44,349 nucleotides of DNA, taken from assembly GCA_937915145.1 (NCBI GenBank), contig CALDNT010000177.1, positions 1 through 44,349 on the forward strand, in the 5' to 3' direction. The notes below the pieces were generated by a model. That model did not search any database. It had not been told where the DNA came from and was given only the letters and a program-made list of their open reading frames with translations. Each line of letters begins with the position of its first letter. The first letter of the stretch is position 1. A program made the position numbers and the translations under genes. This DNA is from an uncultured Reyranella sp. (GTDB lineage: Bacteria > Pseudomonadota > Alphaproteobacteria > Reyranellales > Reyranellaceae). Positions 24,598 to 32,605 of the stretch are shown piece after piece.

Positions 24598-25221
24598 CGC
24601 CTCTGACGCCGCGCTCCTACCCGCAGTGAGGCGCGTGTCCCGAGGCGCGATCGTGGAGGTCAACCGAAGTGCGAACCCTGTGGACTTGGGAATTGCTGGA
24701 AGGGGCCGCGACTTTGCCGGCCGAGGGGAGCCCAATTGGGGCCTCGTTTCGGCGTTTGCCACAGACTTCGCGGTGATATGCTTGTGTAGTGGCGCGGCAG
24801 TGGCCCGCGGCTCGCTCGGCACGACATCGCAGCCCGCAGCGGCCGCCTCGGCCAACCGCCGGACCATCGACGACGCCGTCTTGAAGGAAACGTTCAGGAT
24901 CTGCTGAAGATGGTGCGGCCGCATCGGCCTGGTGCCGCCCTCCGTCAAACAGATCGCCTGCAGCCATTTGTGCACGGGAACGTGGCTGCCACTGAACATC
25001 GTGCCATGCGTAATGGAGAAGATCTTCCGGCAGGCATAGCACTTGTAGGCGCCAAGCCGGGTCGTTGATCCATTCAGCTTGCCGATCCGCTCCCTGCTCG
25101 CGCAACGCGGGCAGCATATTCCGTCCGGCCAGCGCATTTTTTCGAAATACCGCTGCGCGCTCTCTTCATCGGCAAACCACGACAGCGTTTCGCGATCAGC
25201 CCCTTCAAGGTTCGATCCCAT
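24526..25221 (-). CDS. IS1595-like zinc-ribbon/HTH protein lacking the DDE domain
   Basis: From ATG 25221 about 231 residues. The N-terminal 125 match the start of IS1595-family transposases: YFEKMRWPDGICCPRC, a second knuckle YKCYACRKIFSITHGTMF, then SHVPVHKWLQAICL and LQQILNVSFKTASSMVRRL. Transposases continue into a DDE(N) catalytic domain (VDETY..GGK); here a low-complexity Ala/Arg/Pro tail follows instead and runs antisense through the end of the 24376 gene, so the natural C-terminus is doubtful. Either a truncated transposase or a domesticated DNA-binding fragment. The frame is open upstream to 25365. Confidence 0.6.
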   Translation of the reverse strand: MGSNLEGADRETLSWFADEESAQRYFEKMRWPDGICCPRCASRERIGKLNGSTTRLGAYKCYACRKIFSITHGTMFSGSHVPVHKWLQAICLTEGGTRPMRPHHLQQILNVSFKTASSMVRRLAEAAAAGCDVVPSEPRATAAPLHKHITAKSVANAETRPQLGSPRPAKSRPLPAIPKSTGFALRLTSTIAPRDTRLTAGRSAASEALARQVERDRAVAARGDLHHGRVR

Positions 25222-25272
25222 CACCACCCTCGCACCCAACGTCTGCTCGAACACGTTCGAGCCCCCAGAAAC

Positions 25273-25302
25273 CTGTCCACGCCTTCCCACGGGTGTGGAC
25301 AG
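25273..25302. repeat. perfect inverted repeat upstream of the IS1595-like gene
   Basis: CTGTCCAC (25273-25280) and GTGGACAG (25295-25302), 14-nt spacer. It lies 52 bp before the likely start of the leftward IS1595-like gene and may be an operator or part of an old element end. Confidence 0.4.
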
Positions 25303-25350
25303 TTCGCAGGGATTGAACGCTTTCCGGCGTCGCAAATACAGAGAAATCGG

Positions 25351-25377
25351 GTTGAATATTTTCAATGTAAATTCAAC
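25351..25377. repeat. AT-rich inverted repeat, candidate operator
   Basis: GTTGAAT (25351-25357) and ATTCAAC (25371-25377) with an inner TTGAA/TTCAA. AT-rich in an otherwise GC-rich region, between the leftward IS1595-like gene and the rightward kinase gene, so it could serve either promoter. Confidence 0.35.
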
Positions 25378-25694
25378 TAGCTGTTTGCCATCGCAGCGTT
25401 CGGGCGCCGCTTGATGTGTCCTTGCACAAGATCAAGGACGGCCGGTAAGAGATTGAATCACACGGAATTTGAGGTTCCGTCGACCCGTCATTCCACCATT
25501 CCGAAAGTGGTGCCGCGACACCGTCGCCGCCATCGGTGGCGGTGTCTCGACTTTTGTAACGTTTGGATGTACGTAATTTATCCACAGACATTTGCACAGT
25601 GCGAGGTCGCACGCGATGTGCCACCGCCCCCCATCAAAGGGGTCGACGACCGATAAGGACGACACGTTTCTGTTGTGCACGGGAGGCAACAGAC
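25378..25694. other. upstream region of the kinase gene with a hairpin and a DnaA-box match
   Basis: No gene seen. GACACCG (25517-25523) pairs with CGGTGTC (25540-25546) around a further GC-rich stem, forming a strong hairpin followed by CGACTTTTG. TTATCCACA at 25578-25586 is an exact match to the DnaA-box consensus. The frame of the kinase is open back to 25563 but the ribosome site at 25681-25686 sets the start later. Confidence 0.35.
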
Positions 25695-27326
25695 ATGACC
25701 GGAGAACCGGCTGGGAAGTCGGATCGTATCGACCGGACCGGACATTACTCGGCGCTGGCCGCCGGAGTCATGATCGATCGATACAGGGTGGTCTCGGTGC
25801 TCGGGCAGGGTGGCTTCGGCATCACCTATCGCTGCCGCGACACACAGCTTCATCGCGATGTGGCGGTCAAGGAATACCTGCCGGCGGCGCTGGCAGTGCG
25901 CCAGGACGATCGCGCGGTGCTGCCGCGATCGACCGAGGTGTCAAAGGATTTCGTCTGGGGCCGCGGCCGCTTCCTCGATGAGGTCCGCGCGATGGCACTG
26001 CTTGGTGACGCACCGGCAGTGGTGCGCGTCTACGATTTCCTCGAGGCGCACGGTACGGCCTATGTCGTGATGCAGCTGCTCGAGGGTGAGACGCTGGAGC
26101 GACGGCTGCAGCGTGAAGAGCGACTGTCTCAGGCCATGATCGAGCGCATCCTGCAGCCGATGCTTGCCGGTCTCGACCGAATACATTCCGTGGGCTGCCT
26201 GCACCGTGACATCAAACCGGCGAACATCATGCTCGCGCCGGACGGCTCGCCGACCCTTATCGACTTCGGCGCCTCGCGCATGGCCGTGGCCGGCCGCTCG
26301 CCGGCGATGACGGCCGTCTTCACGCCGGGCTATGCGGCGCCCGAGCAGTCGACGTCGGGCCGGCAAGGGCCGTGGACCGACGTCTATGGGCTCGCCGCCA
26401 CGCTTTACACCTGCGTCAATGGCACGCCGCCGCCCGGCGTCATGGACCGCGTCTTCGAGGGCGTTCCGGTATCCTCACTCGAAACCACCGGCGAGGATTA
26501 TTCACCGGGCCTGCTGGCCGCCATCGAGGCCGGCCTCGTGCTCCGGGCCGAGGCGAGGCCCCGCAGCATCGATGCCTGGCGCAAAGTCCTGGCGACCGGT
26601 CTGTGGGCCGCGCCCGTCGAGGCACTGCCCGACGCGGTGCCCATAGCGGCGCCCGTTTCGACGTCCGCACCGGCGCCGGCACCGAAGCCATCGCGTCCGA
26701 TCGTGCCGGGATTGCCCCGGCGACGCCAGCCAGCGGCACTCGCGGTGGCGGCATCAATCGCCGTCGTCGCCCTGGCCGGCATCGCCATTGCCCTCGTCGC
26801 GCCGGGAGTGCCGGCCGAGCGCGCCGGTCGCGACGTGGTGACGGCGAAACTCAACGAAGTCGCCGCCCAGCAGGCGGTGGTGGAGGCGGCGGCCCGCGAC
26901 GCGCAACTCCAGGAACAACTGGCGGCCCGGGCGATCGAGGAGGCCCGACGCGACGGCGAGCAGGCCGAAAGCAACCTCGGGCTGTCCCGCCGCGACCGAC
27001 AGAAGCTCCAGGTCGCGCTGGCGGCGGCGGGCTTCGACGTCGGCGGCGCCGATGGCGCGTTTGGTCCGCGCTCGCGCGAGGCCATCGCCGACTGGCAGCG
27101 CAGGCGCGGCGATATCGCGACCGGCTTCCTGACGGCCACGCAGAAGGCCGCCCTGGTGGAAGAAAACGTAGCCGCCATCGACCGCTGGGACGCGGCGCAG
27201 AGGCTGGCCTACGTCCGCTACGAAGAAGCGCGATGGCGCGCCCGAATCGAAGCAGAGGAGCGGCTTCACCGGCAACAGGCCACGATATCGCCGCCGCGCA
27301 CGGGCTGGCGATGGCCGTGGCAATGA
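25695..27326 (+). CDS. membrane Ser/Thr protein kinase with peptidoglycan-binding-like domain
   Basis: 543 residues from ATG 25695; GGGAGG precedes it by 8 bases. The Hanks-type kinase domain (about 30-300) is complete: Gly loop GQGGFGITY, Lys near 58 in VAVKEYLP, catalytic HRDIKPANIML near 170, DFGAS near 189 and the APE-equivalent APEQ. A Pro/Ala-rich linker is followed by one helix (about 345-370), a charged coiled-coil (about 385-425) and a PG_binding_1-type repeat (about 430-485; LQVALAAAGFDVGGADGAFG, then AIADWQRRRG). The layout suggests a cytoplasmic kinase coupled to the cell wall, as in PASTA kinases but with a different sensor. No phosphatase gene is adjacent. Confidence 0.9.
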   Translation: MTGEPAGKSDRIDRTGHYSALAAGVMIDRYRVVSVLGQGGFGITYRCRDTQLHRDVAVKEYLPAALAVRQDDRAVLPRSTEVSKDFVWGRGRFLDEVRAMALLGDAPAVVRVYDFLEAHGTAYVVMQLLEGETLERRLQREERLSQAMIERILQPMLAGLDRIHSVGCLHRDIKPANIMLAPDGSPTLIDFGASRMAVAGRSPAMTAVFTPGYAAPEQSTSGRQGPWTDVYGLAATLYTCVNGTPPPGVMDRVFEGVPVSSLETTGEDYSPGLLAAIEAGLVLRAEARPRSIDAWRKVLATGLWAAPVEALPDAVPIAAPVSTSAPAPAPKPSRPIVPGLPRRRQPAALAVAASIAVVALAGIAIALVAPGVPAERAGRDVVTAKLNEVAAQQAVVEAAARDAQLQEQLAARAIEEARRDGEQAESNLGLSRRDRQKLQVALAAAGFDVGGADGAFGPRSREAIADWQRRRGDIATGFLTATQKAALVEENVAAIDRWDAAQRLAYVRYEEARWRARIEAEERLHRQQATISPPRTGWRWPWQ

Positions 27327-27422
27327 CCCATCCATCGTCCCGGCAAGGCGCCCTTCCCTCCTGGAAGCACCGGTGAATTTCGGCTTCGAGCGCCTCACGG
27401 CCGCATCCGGGCGGCCGTTGCG

Positions 27423-27482
27423 GTGAGAGTCAGGCCGACCTGGGAGGACTCCAACGGAGCGCTGCCGCGGCAGGCACGATAA
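27423..27482 (+). pseudogene. 60-bp relic of a second DUF1272 gene
   Basis: Translated from GTG 27423 it reads VRVRPTWEDSNGALPRQAR and stop. Compared with the intact gene at 22935 (start LRPTCENCNRALPP, end PPQAR stop), the first 16 codons and the last four are joined and about 80 codons are gone. DNA identity includes the 13-mer TCAGGCCGACCTG and the 12-mer CAGGCACGATAA. Both first-finger cysteines have been lost (Trp, Ser). Confidence 0.75.
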
Positions 27483-27547
27483 GATCGCCGCAACGCAGTC
27501 TGGCAGGTGCATTTGCTCGTCCTGGCCGCGGAATCTAGGTTGCAGCC

Positions 27548-28009
27548 ATGAAGATGCTCGAGCTTAAAGTCCCTCCTCCCGCCGTGGCGCTGGCTGCCGC
27601 CTTGGCGATGTGGCTGGCGACATCGGCGTCAGGCGCCCTCAACTTGACGCTGCCCAACCGTCTCGCGATCGCGAACACGCTGGCCGTGCTCGGCATCGCG
27701 ATCTCCATGGCCGGCTTCTTTTCGTTCCAGCGTGCCGGAACGACCGTCAATCCGACACGGCCCCACGCCACGTCGTCGCTCGTCGAGGGCGGAGTCTATC
27801 GCTACACGCGCAACCCGATGTATCTTGGACTCCTGCTGGTGCTTGCCGGATGGGCTGCCTATCTGTCGAACGCCGTTGCGCTGGCCGGCCTCGTGGTATT
27901 CGTCCTCTACATCAACCGCTTCCAGATCGGACCCGAGGAGCGGGTACTGGCCGCCAAATTTGGAACCGCCTTCGACGACTACAGGCGTCGAACCCGACGC
28001 TGGATCTGA
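27548..28009 (+). CDS. isoprenylcysteine carboxyl methyltransferase-like membrane protein
   Basis: 153 residues with about four membrane helices. The ICMT/PEMT-like core is clear: VEGGVYRYTRNPMYLGLLL followed by the C-terminal PEERVLAAKFGTAFDDYRRRTRRWI, which form the SAM-binding site at the membrane face. Bacterial members methylate small or lipid substrates that are mostly unknown. The nearest preceding gene is the DUF1272 relic. Confidence 0.88.
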   Translation: MKMLELKVPPPAVALAAALAMWLATSASGALNLTLPNRLAIANTLAVLGIAISMAGFFSFQRAGTTVNPTRPHATSSLVEGGVYRYTRNPMYLGLLLVLAGWAAYLSNAVALAGLVVFVLYINRFQIGPEERVLAAKFGTAFDDYRRRTRRWI

Positions 28010-28249
28010 GCCAACGGCGCGGTTGGCGCCCGCGCCGGCTTCCCTGCACGCTTTTGATACAATCGACCGGGCCGGCCTCCCGATATCCCCGACAATGGCG
28101 GCGGAGGACTGCGACCAAGCTGCCCAAGTGGGTCGACGTCAGGCCTTACGACGACATCAGGATCGGCGAGCACTCGATCACCACCGGAACGCCACAGGGG
28201 CTCGAACTGACGATTGCCGAAGCCATCGCTTCCTCCAAGCGCAGCCTGA
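28010..28249. other. intergenic region with a possible decayed coding stretch
   Basis: A + strand frame without a start codon reads KLPKWVDVRPYDDIRIGEHS and TPQGLELTIAEAIASSKRSL (about 28118-28284), which looks protein-like and runs antisense into the end of the next gene. I cannot assign it; it may be a gene remnant. Nothing else is seen. Confidence 0.25.
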
Positions 28250-28798
28250 CTAAGCCGCGCCCGCGGTCGCGCTTTCGATGGTGATCGCCTTGCCGGCGGC
28301 CATGTCGAACTTCAACCGCCGCACATAGTCGAGGTCGCGTCCGGTAACGCGCACGAAGCGACTGCCCTCGGGATAGTCGATCGAATGAATGGCGCCGACA
28401 TCGTAGACACCGGCGTGACCGGGCTCGAGCCGGTAGCTCTTGACCTGTTCGAGCTTGGCCTCGCCCGCCTCGGCGCCGCCATCGAGCCGCCTGAACTCGC
28501 TCATGTCGGTGTGCTTGATCGCCTGACCGTAGACCGCCCAGGACGGGCCGTGGTCGTGCGGCGGGCTCTTGTGTGGCTTGGCGTTGCAATGCGCCAGCAC
28601 GACGAAGCCCAGATCCTTGTCCTCGTAGAGCTTGCGTGCGCCCAAAGGCGCAGCGGCGCCCACGGCTTCCTCGACGAAGGCCTTGTTGGTCAGCAGTTTT
28701 TCCAGAAGCACGCGAACCTGCTCGCGGCCGGCGGGGCCGCTGTGAGCCTTGAGGGCCGCTTGCGCGTCCTTGACGAAGGCATCGAGTGTGTAGGTCAT
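28250..28798 (-). CDS. cysteine/3-mercaptopropionate dioxygenase-type cupin
   Basis: 182 residues. The cupin iron site is seen as PPHDHGPSWAVYGQAIKHTDM (two His) with a third His in GAIHSIDYPEGSRFVRVTGRDLD. This is the thiol dioxygenase family, which adds O2 to the thiol of cysteine or 3-mercaptopropionate to give a sulfinic acid. The true start is ATG 28798 (GGGAG before it); the much longer frame upstream overlaps the acyl-CoA dehydrogenase antisense and is spurious. Confidence 0.85.
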   Translation of the reverse strand: MTYTLDAFVKDAQAALKAHSGPAGREQVRVLLEKLLTNKAFVEEAVGAAAPLGARKLYEDKDLGFVVLAHCNAKPHKSPPHDHGPSWAVYGQAIKHTDMSEFRRLDGGAEAGEAKLEQVKSYRLEPGHAGVYDVGAIHSIDYPEGSRFVRVTGRDLDYVRRLKFDMAAGKAITIESATAGAA

Positions 28799-28869
28799 GG
28801 CGGTAAACTCCCTGGAACCAAGTGGAAATGATCTGCCCCGGCGGTGGCCGGTGTCAACGGTCCTACCTC

Positions 28870-30030
28870 TCAACGTCCGCCAAGGATGCGCCGTGCGATC
28901 ACCATGCGGTGGACCTCCGAGGGCCCCTCGTAGACCCGCATGGTCCGGACCTTCTGCGCCATGATCGACAGCGGCAATTCCTGCGTCACGCCCATGGCAC
29001 CGAAGGCCTGCTGGGCATGATCGATGATCTCGGTCGCCATCTCGGTGGCGAAGACCTTGATCATCGAGGCTTCCATCCGCACGTCGCGGCCGTCGTCCTG
29101 TTTCACGGCGGCGTCCATGACCATGAGACGGCAGGCGTGGAGCTTCATTGCGGCGTCGGCCACCCACCACTGGATCGCCTGACGGTCGGCCAGTTTCTGG
29201 CCGAAGGTGACGCGCTGGTTGGCGTGCTCGACCAGCATGTCGAGGGCACGCTGGGCCATGCCGGTGCACCAGGCGCCCATCTGCAACCGGCGCACGGTGA
29301 GGCGAAGCTGCATCGGCGCGAAGCCGGCACCGACCTTGCCCAGCACCTGGCTTTCATGCACGCGGCAATCCTCGAACACGACCTCGTAGGTGCGCTGGCC
29401 CGCCAGCATCGGAATCGCGCGTGCCACGACCAGGCCCTTGGTGCCCTGGTCGATCAAAAAGGCGGTGATGCCGCCGCGCGAGCCGAGGGCGGTGTCGGTC
29501 ACCGCCATGGCGATGGTGAAGTCGGCCTTGGCAATGCGGCTGATCCAGATCTTGCGGCCGTTGATCACCCAGTCGTTGCCGTCCTTCACCGCTCTCGTTT
29601 TCATGCCGGCCGGATCGCCGCCCGCACCGGGCTCGGAAATGGCGATGGCCGAGCTGGTGAGACCGGCGGCGTAGGGTTCGAGATATTTCTTGCGCTGCTC
29701 GGGGCTGGCCGTTGCCAGCAGCATGTGCAGATTGGGAGAATCCGGCGGGAAGGTAAAAGGCACGCAGGTGTAGCCGATCTCCTCGTTGACGCCGACCAGC
29801 GCGACCGCCGGCAGGTTGGCGCCGCCCACCTCCTCCGGCACGTCGAGCGCCCACAGGCCGAGCTCCTTGCACTGCTTGAAAAGCCTGGCGTTCTCCTCGT
29901 CGTTGAGCGACGCCGGCTGGCCGGCCGCGAAGCGATCGAGGATGTTCTTCTCCAGCGGCATCAGCTCGTTGCGCACGAACTTCTTCACCAGCTCGCGCAA
30001 CATCGTGTGTTCTTCACTGACCTGGTGCAT
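28870..30030 (-). CDS. acyl-CoA dehydrogenase
   Basis: 386 residues, normal length. FAD/substrate motifs: AIAISEPGAGGDPAG, the substrate loop DWVINGRKIWISR, VTFGQKLADRQAIQW, and the C-terminal YEGPSEVHRMVIARRIL with the catalytic base Glu near 368. It catalyses FAD-linked alpha,beta-desaturation of an acyl-CoA, passing electrons to ETF. Chain length cannot be read from the sequence. Probably followed by the thiol dioxygenase in the same direction (about 70-bp gap). Confidence 0.94.
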   Translation of the reverse strand: MHQVSEEHTMLRELVKKFVRNELMPLEKNILDRFAAGQPASLNDEENARLFKQCKELGLWALDVPEEVGGANLPAVALVGVNEEIGYTCVPFTFPPDSPNLHMLLATASPEQRKKYLEPYAAGLTSSAIAISEPGAGGDPAGMKTRAVKDGNDWVINGRKIWISRIAKADFTIAMAVTDTALGSRGGITAFLIDQGTKGLVVARAIPMLAGQRTYEVVFEDCRVHESQVLGKVGAGFAPMQLRLTVRRLQMGAWCTGMAQRALDMLVEHANQRVTFGQKLADRQAIQWWVADAAMKLHACRLMVMDAAVKQDDGRDVRMEASMIKVFATEMATEIIDHAQQAFGAMGVTQELPLSIMAQKVRTMRVYEGPSEVHRMVIARRILGGR

Positions 30031-30148
30031 TGACCATCCCCTGTTTCGTCGCCCTCGAGCGGGGTACCCCCGCCCTGTAGCGTAACCGAGGGGCCTGTTC
30101 TGCCTCGAACATAAAAAGAGGTCTTTCCGCTCTGCGCTTCGCGCTTCA

Positions 30149-30168
30149 GCGCGGAGGTTGCTCCGCGC
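30149..30168. repeat. strong hairpin between two leftward genes
   Basis: GCGCGGAG (30149-30156), loop GTTG, CTCCGCGC (30161-30168). It lies 16-36 bp downstream of neither-strand poly-U, but just after the stop of the NMT1-like receptor gene (30184) in its direction of transcription, with an A-rich block (30114-30118) further on. Likely a transcript end or a REP-like unit. Confidence 0.45.
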
Positions 30169-30183
30169 GAGTCGGGACTAAGA

Positions 30184-31224
30184 TTACGGCGGCTTTCCGA
30201 TACCCTTGTTCACGAATTCCAGCGTGTAGGCCAGCGCGACATCCAATCCCCTGGGCAGGACGTCGACCTCGGCCATCGACTGGTAGAAATTAATCCAGCG
30301 CGCATTGCTCATGGCGCCAATGCCGTCCTTCAACGCGTCGCCCGACATCACGATGCCGCGCGCCTTCAGGACCTTTATGGCATAGGCGATGCGGGCGTCG
30401 GTCTGGTCGGGGTTGTGCTTCTTGATGAGCGCGTTGGCCGCCTCGATGCCCGGCCCGCCGCCCAGGTACTGCGCCCAGCCCTCCAGCGTCGCATCGACAA
30501 AACGCTGCACCAAATCCTTCTTCTCCGCCGCCATGCGCCGCGAGATTGCGATGGTGGTCTGGTAGGCGCTGAAGCCGGCATCGGCGATCAGCAGCACTTC
30601 GGGCGGCCGGCCGAGCGCCTGGGCGATCGAATAGGGCTCGGACGACAGGAACCCCTGTTGCACGGCGTTCTTGTCGGCGAGGAACGGCGCCATGTTGAAG
30701 GTATAGGGACGCAGCTGGGTGTCGCTGAGGCCGTACTTCTTCCTGAGGTACGGCCAGTAGGTCACGCGCCCGCCATTGCCGATCAGCAAGGTGCGACCGC
30801 TGAGCTTGTCGAAGCCGTCGAGTCCCGATCCGGGATGGCCGATCAGCACCTGCGGATCCTTCTGGAAGATCGCGGCGATGGTGTAGAACGGCGCGCTTTC
30901 GCGGACGAAGGTGAAGGCCTCGAAACTGTTCGACATGATCATGTCGACGCGGCCCGTCAGCAGAAGCTGGCCGATGTTGAGGCTGGGACCACCCTGGCGC
31001 AGGTCGCACTCGATGCCGGCCCTGGCATAGAGGCCGGCGGCGATCGCCTGGTAGTAGCCGCCATGCTCGGCCTGGGCCCGCCAGTCGGTCTGAAAGCTCA
31101 CCTTGTCGAGTGTCCGGGCACGCGGCCGGCGGGCCATCGGTACCAGCAAGGGGCCGGCCAGAGTGAGGCCCAAGCCGCCCCGAAGTGCCGCACGGCGGCC
31201 CACACGCCAAGCCCCCGCCATCAT
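30184..31224 (-). CDS. NMT1/THI5-like ABC substrate-binding protein
   Basis: 346 residues from ATG 31224, which overlaps the upstream gene's stop as ATGA; the frame is open further back but would run through that gene. The N-terminus (RVGRRAALRGGLGLTLAG) resembles a twin-arginine exported leader. The mature part has the family features KVSFQTDWRAQAEHGGYYQA (substrate pyrimidine/sulfonate type), GLYARAGIECDL, GRVDMIMSNS and YSIAQALGRP. It would bind a small heterocycle, taurine-like or pyrimidine compound for an ABC importer, but no permease or ATPase gene is next to it. Confidence 0.85.
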   Translation of the reverse strand: MMAGAWRVGRRAALRGGLGLTLAGPLLVPMARRPRARTLDKVSFQTDWRAQAEHGGYYQAIAAGLYARAGIECDLRQGGPSLNIGQLLLTGRVDMIMSNSFEAFTFVRESAPFYTIAAIFQKDPQVLIGHPGSGLDGFDKLSGRTLLIGNGGRVTYWPYLRKKYGLSDTQLRPYTFNMAPFLADKNAVQQGFLSSEPYSIAQALGRPPEVLLIADAGFSAYQTTIAISRRMAAEKKDLVQRFVDATLEGWAQYLGGGPGIEAANALIKKHNPDQTDARIAYAIKVLKARGIVMSGDALKDGIGAMSNARWINFYQSMAEVDVLPRGLDVALAYTLEFVNKGIGKPP

Positions 31225-32009
31225 GGCGCCAGACTCGCGCCGCGGCGGTCGAAGGTATTGGCCAGTATCTCCCACAGCGCGCCGTTCGAAACCGAAAGCG
31301 CGCCCGCCGACGGCAACCAATTCTCCCATGAGACGCGCGACTCGGGTGGCGGATGCCAGTCGGTGGGAAAGGCGCCGACATCCAGGCCGGCCAGCCGGGC
31401 GAGGCGCAGCGCGCGAGGCATGTGGACGGCCGACGTCACCAGGGCGACGCGCCCGTCCTTCACCAGTGTGCGCACATGGCGGATGTTCTCGATGGTATTG
31501 AGCGACTGCCCCTCGGTGACAATAGCGGACTCAGGCACGCCGAGATCGGACAGGAAGATCCGCATCGCATCGGCCTCGGTCATCTTCGGGCCGCCGGTTT
31601 GCGCCAGAAGCGAGCCGCCACTGGCGATGACGAGAGGCGCCACCCCGCGATGGTAAAGTCGCGCCGCCTCCCAGATGCGGTCGGCGGCTTCGGTCAGGTC
31701 GGGCTCGGGTACGTCGGGCGGCGCGGCCGGCGCGATGCCGCCACCCAGCACCACGATGGCATCGTAGCAGCAGGCCGGGGCCGCCTTGGCTGCGGCGCGC
31801 GCCTCGTCCTGCAACGGCATCATCAGGGCATCGGCGACCGGCGGCAGCGACATCAGCAGAAGTTCGGCAATCGCCAGCCCGACCGCAAGCCGCGCCAGGC
31901 GACGCAGCCCGAACAATGCCAGCATGGCAGCGACCACAAGCCCGACCGCCAGCGATGCCGGCGGCAGGGCCAGCTGGCCCAGGAATTTGAGGACGATGAA
32001 CGTATCCAT
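31221..32009 (-). CDS. YdcF/ElyC family (DUF218) membrane protein
   Basis: 262 residues. Two N-terminal helices (about 10-30 and 38-58) are followed by the DUF218 domain: YDAIVVLGGGIAP, LYHRGVAPLVIASGG, ESAIVTEGQSLNTIENI and VALVTSAVHMPRALRLA. ElyC-type proteins affect envelope and lipid-carrier metabolism in Escherichia coli, but the exact reaction is not settled. It overlaps the downstream receptor gene by 4 bp (ATGA), so the two are translationally coupled, an odd pairing. Confidence 0.88.
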   Translation of the reverse strand: MDTFIVLKFLGQLALPPASLAVGLVVAAMLALFGLRRLARLAVGLAIAELLLMSLPPVADALMMPLQDEARAAAKAAPACCYDAIVVLGGGIAPAAPPDVPEPDLTEAADRIWEAARLYHRGVAPLVIASGGSLLAQTGGPKMTEADAMRIFLSDLGVPESAIVTEGQSLNTIENIRHVRTLVKDGRVALVTSAVHMPRALRLARLAGLDVGAFPTDWHPPPESRVSWENWLPSAGALSVSNGALWEILANTFDRRGASLAP

Positions 32010-32135
32010 GCCGATGTACGCCAGGGGCGGCTATAAGAGGCGGTCATACGCGTCCACGATGCCTGCGGCAAAGAGTTCCGACATGATGCTCGACACACTT
32101 TCAATGGATGCCTCCCCGCGGGCATGCGTGCTGCG

Positions 32136-32528
32136 ATGATTTCGCATGTGCATGTCGGCGTCACCGATTTCGAGCGCGCCTTCGCCTTCTATTCAGATGT
32201 GATGGATGCGCTGGGCTTCCCGCTGAAATTCTGCGACCGCGAGCGCCCGTGGGCGGGCTGGATGCCGACAGCCGCGGCGCGGCCGCTCTTCCTGATCGGC
32301 CGCCCACACGACGGCGAGGGTGCCGCGCCGGGAAACGGCCAGATGGTGGCGTTGCTGGCGCCGAGCCGCGCGGCGGTCGATGACTGCCACCACCGGGCGT
32401 TGTCCGGCGGCGGGCACGACGAGGGATCGCCGGGCCTGCGGCCGCACTACCATCGCGACTATTACGGTGCCTACTTCCGCGATCCCGACGGCAACAAGAT
32501 CTGCGTCTGCTGTCACGATCCCGAGTAG
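32136..32528 (+). CDS. VOC family (glyoxalase/dioxygenase-like) protein
   Basis: 130 residues from ATG 32136 (MISHVHVGVTDFERAFAFY); an ATG at 32124 adds four residues and neither start has a clear ribosome site. It has the paired beta-alpha-beta-beta-beta modules, with metal-site candidates His in SHVHVG and Asp/Glu in YYGAYFRDPDGNKICVCCH. Function within the VOC superfamily (isomerase, lyase, dioxygenase, resistance) cannot be assigned. Convergent with the HU gene. Confidence 0.8.
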   Translation: MISHVHVGVTDFERAFAFYSDVMDALGFPLKFCDRERPWAGWMPTAAARPLFLIGRPHDGEGAAPGNGQMVALLAPSRAAVDDCHHRALSGGGHDEGSPGLRPHYHRDYYGAYFRDPDGNKICVCCHDPE

Positions 32529-32544
32529 CGAACAACCCGGGCAG

Positions 32545-32585
32545 ACAAAAAGAAGGGCGGGCCCGGTTTGCACCAGCGCCCGCCC
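32545..32585 (-). terminator. intrinsic terminator of the HU gene
   Basis: Stem GGGCGGGC (32555-32562) with GCCCGCCC (32578-32585), 15-nt loop. On the minus strand it is followed by TTCTTTTTG. It lies 21 bp after the HU stop codon. Confidence 0.85.
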
Positions 32586-32605
32586 GATCTTCGGTTGGAA
32601 ACGAC

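Noticed and set aside
28799-29269. N-terminal extension of the thiol dioxygenase frame to 339 residues
   Set aside because: The extra part is antisense to acyl-CoA dehydrogenase coding sequence; ATG 28798 with GGGAG gives the normal family length.
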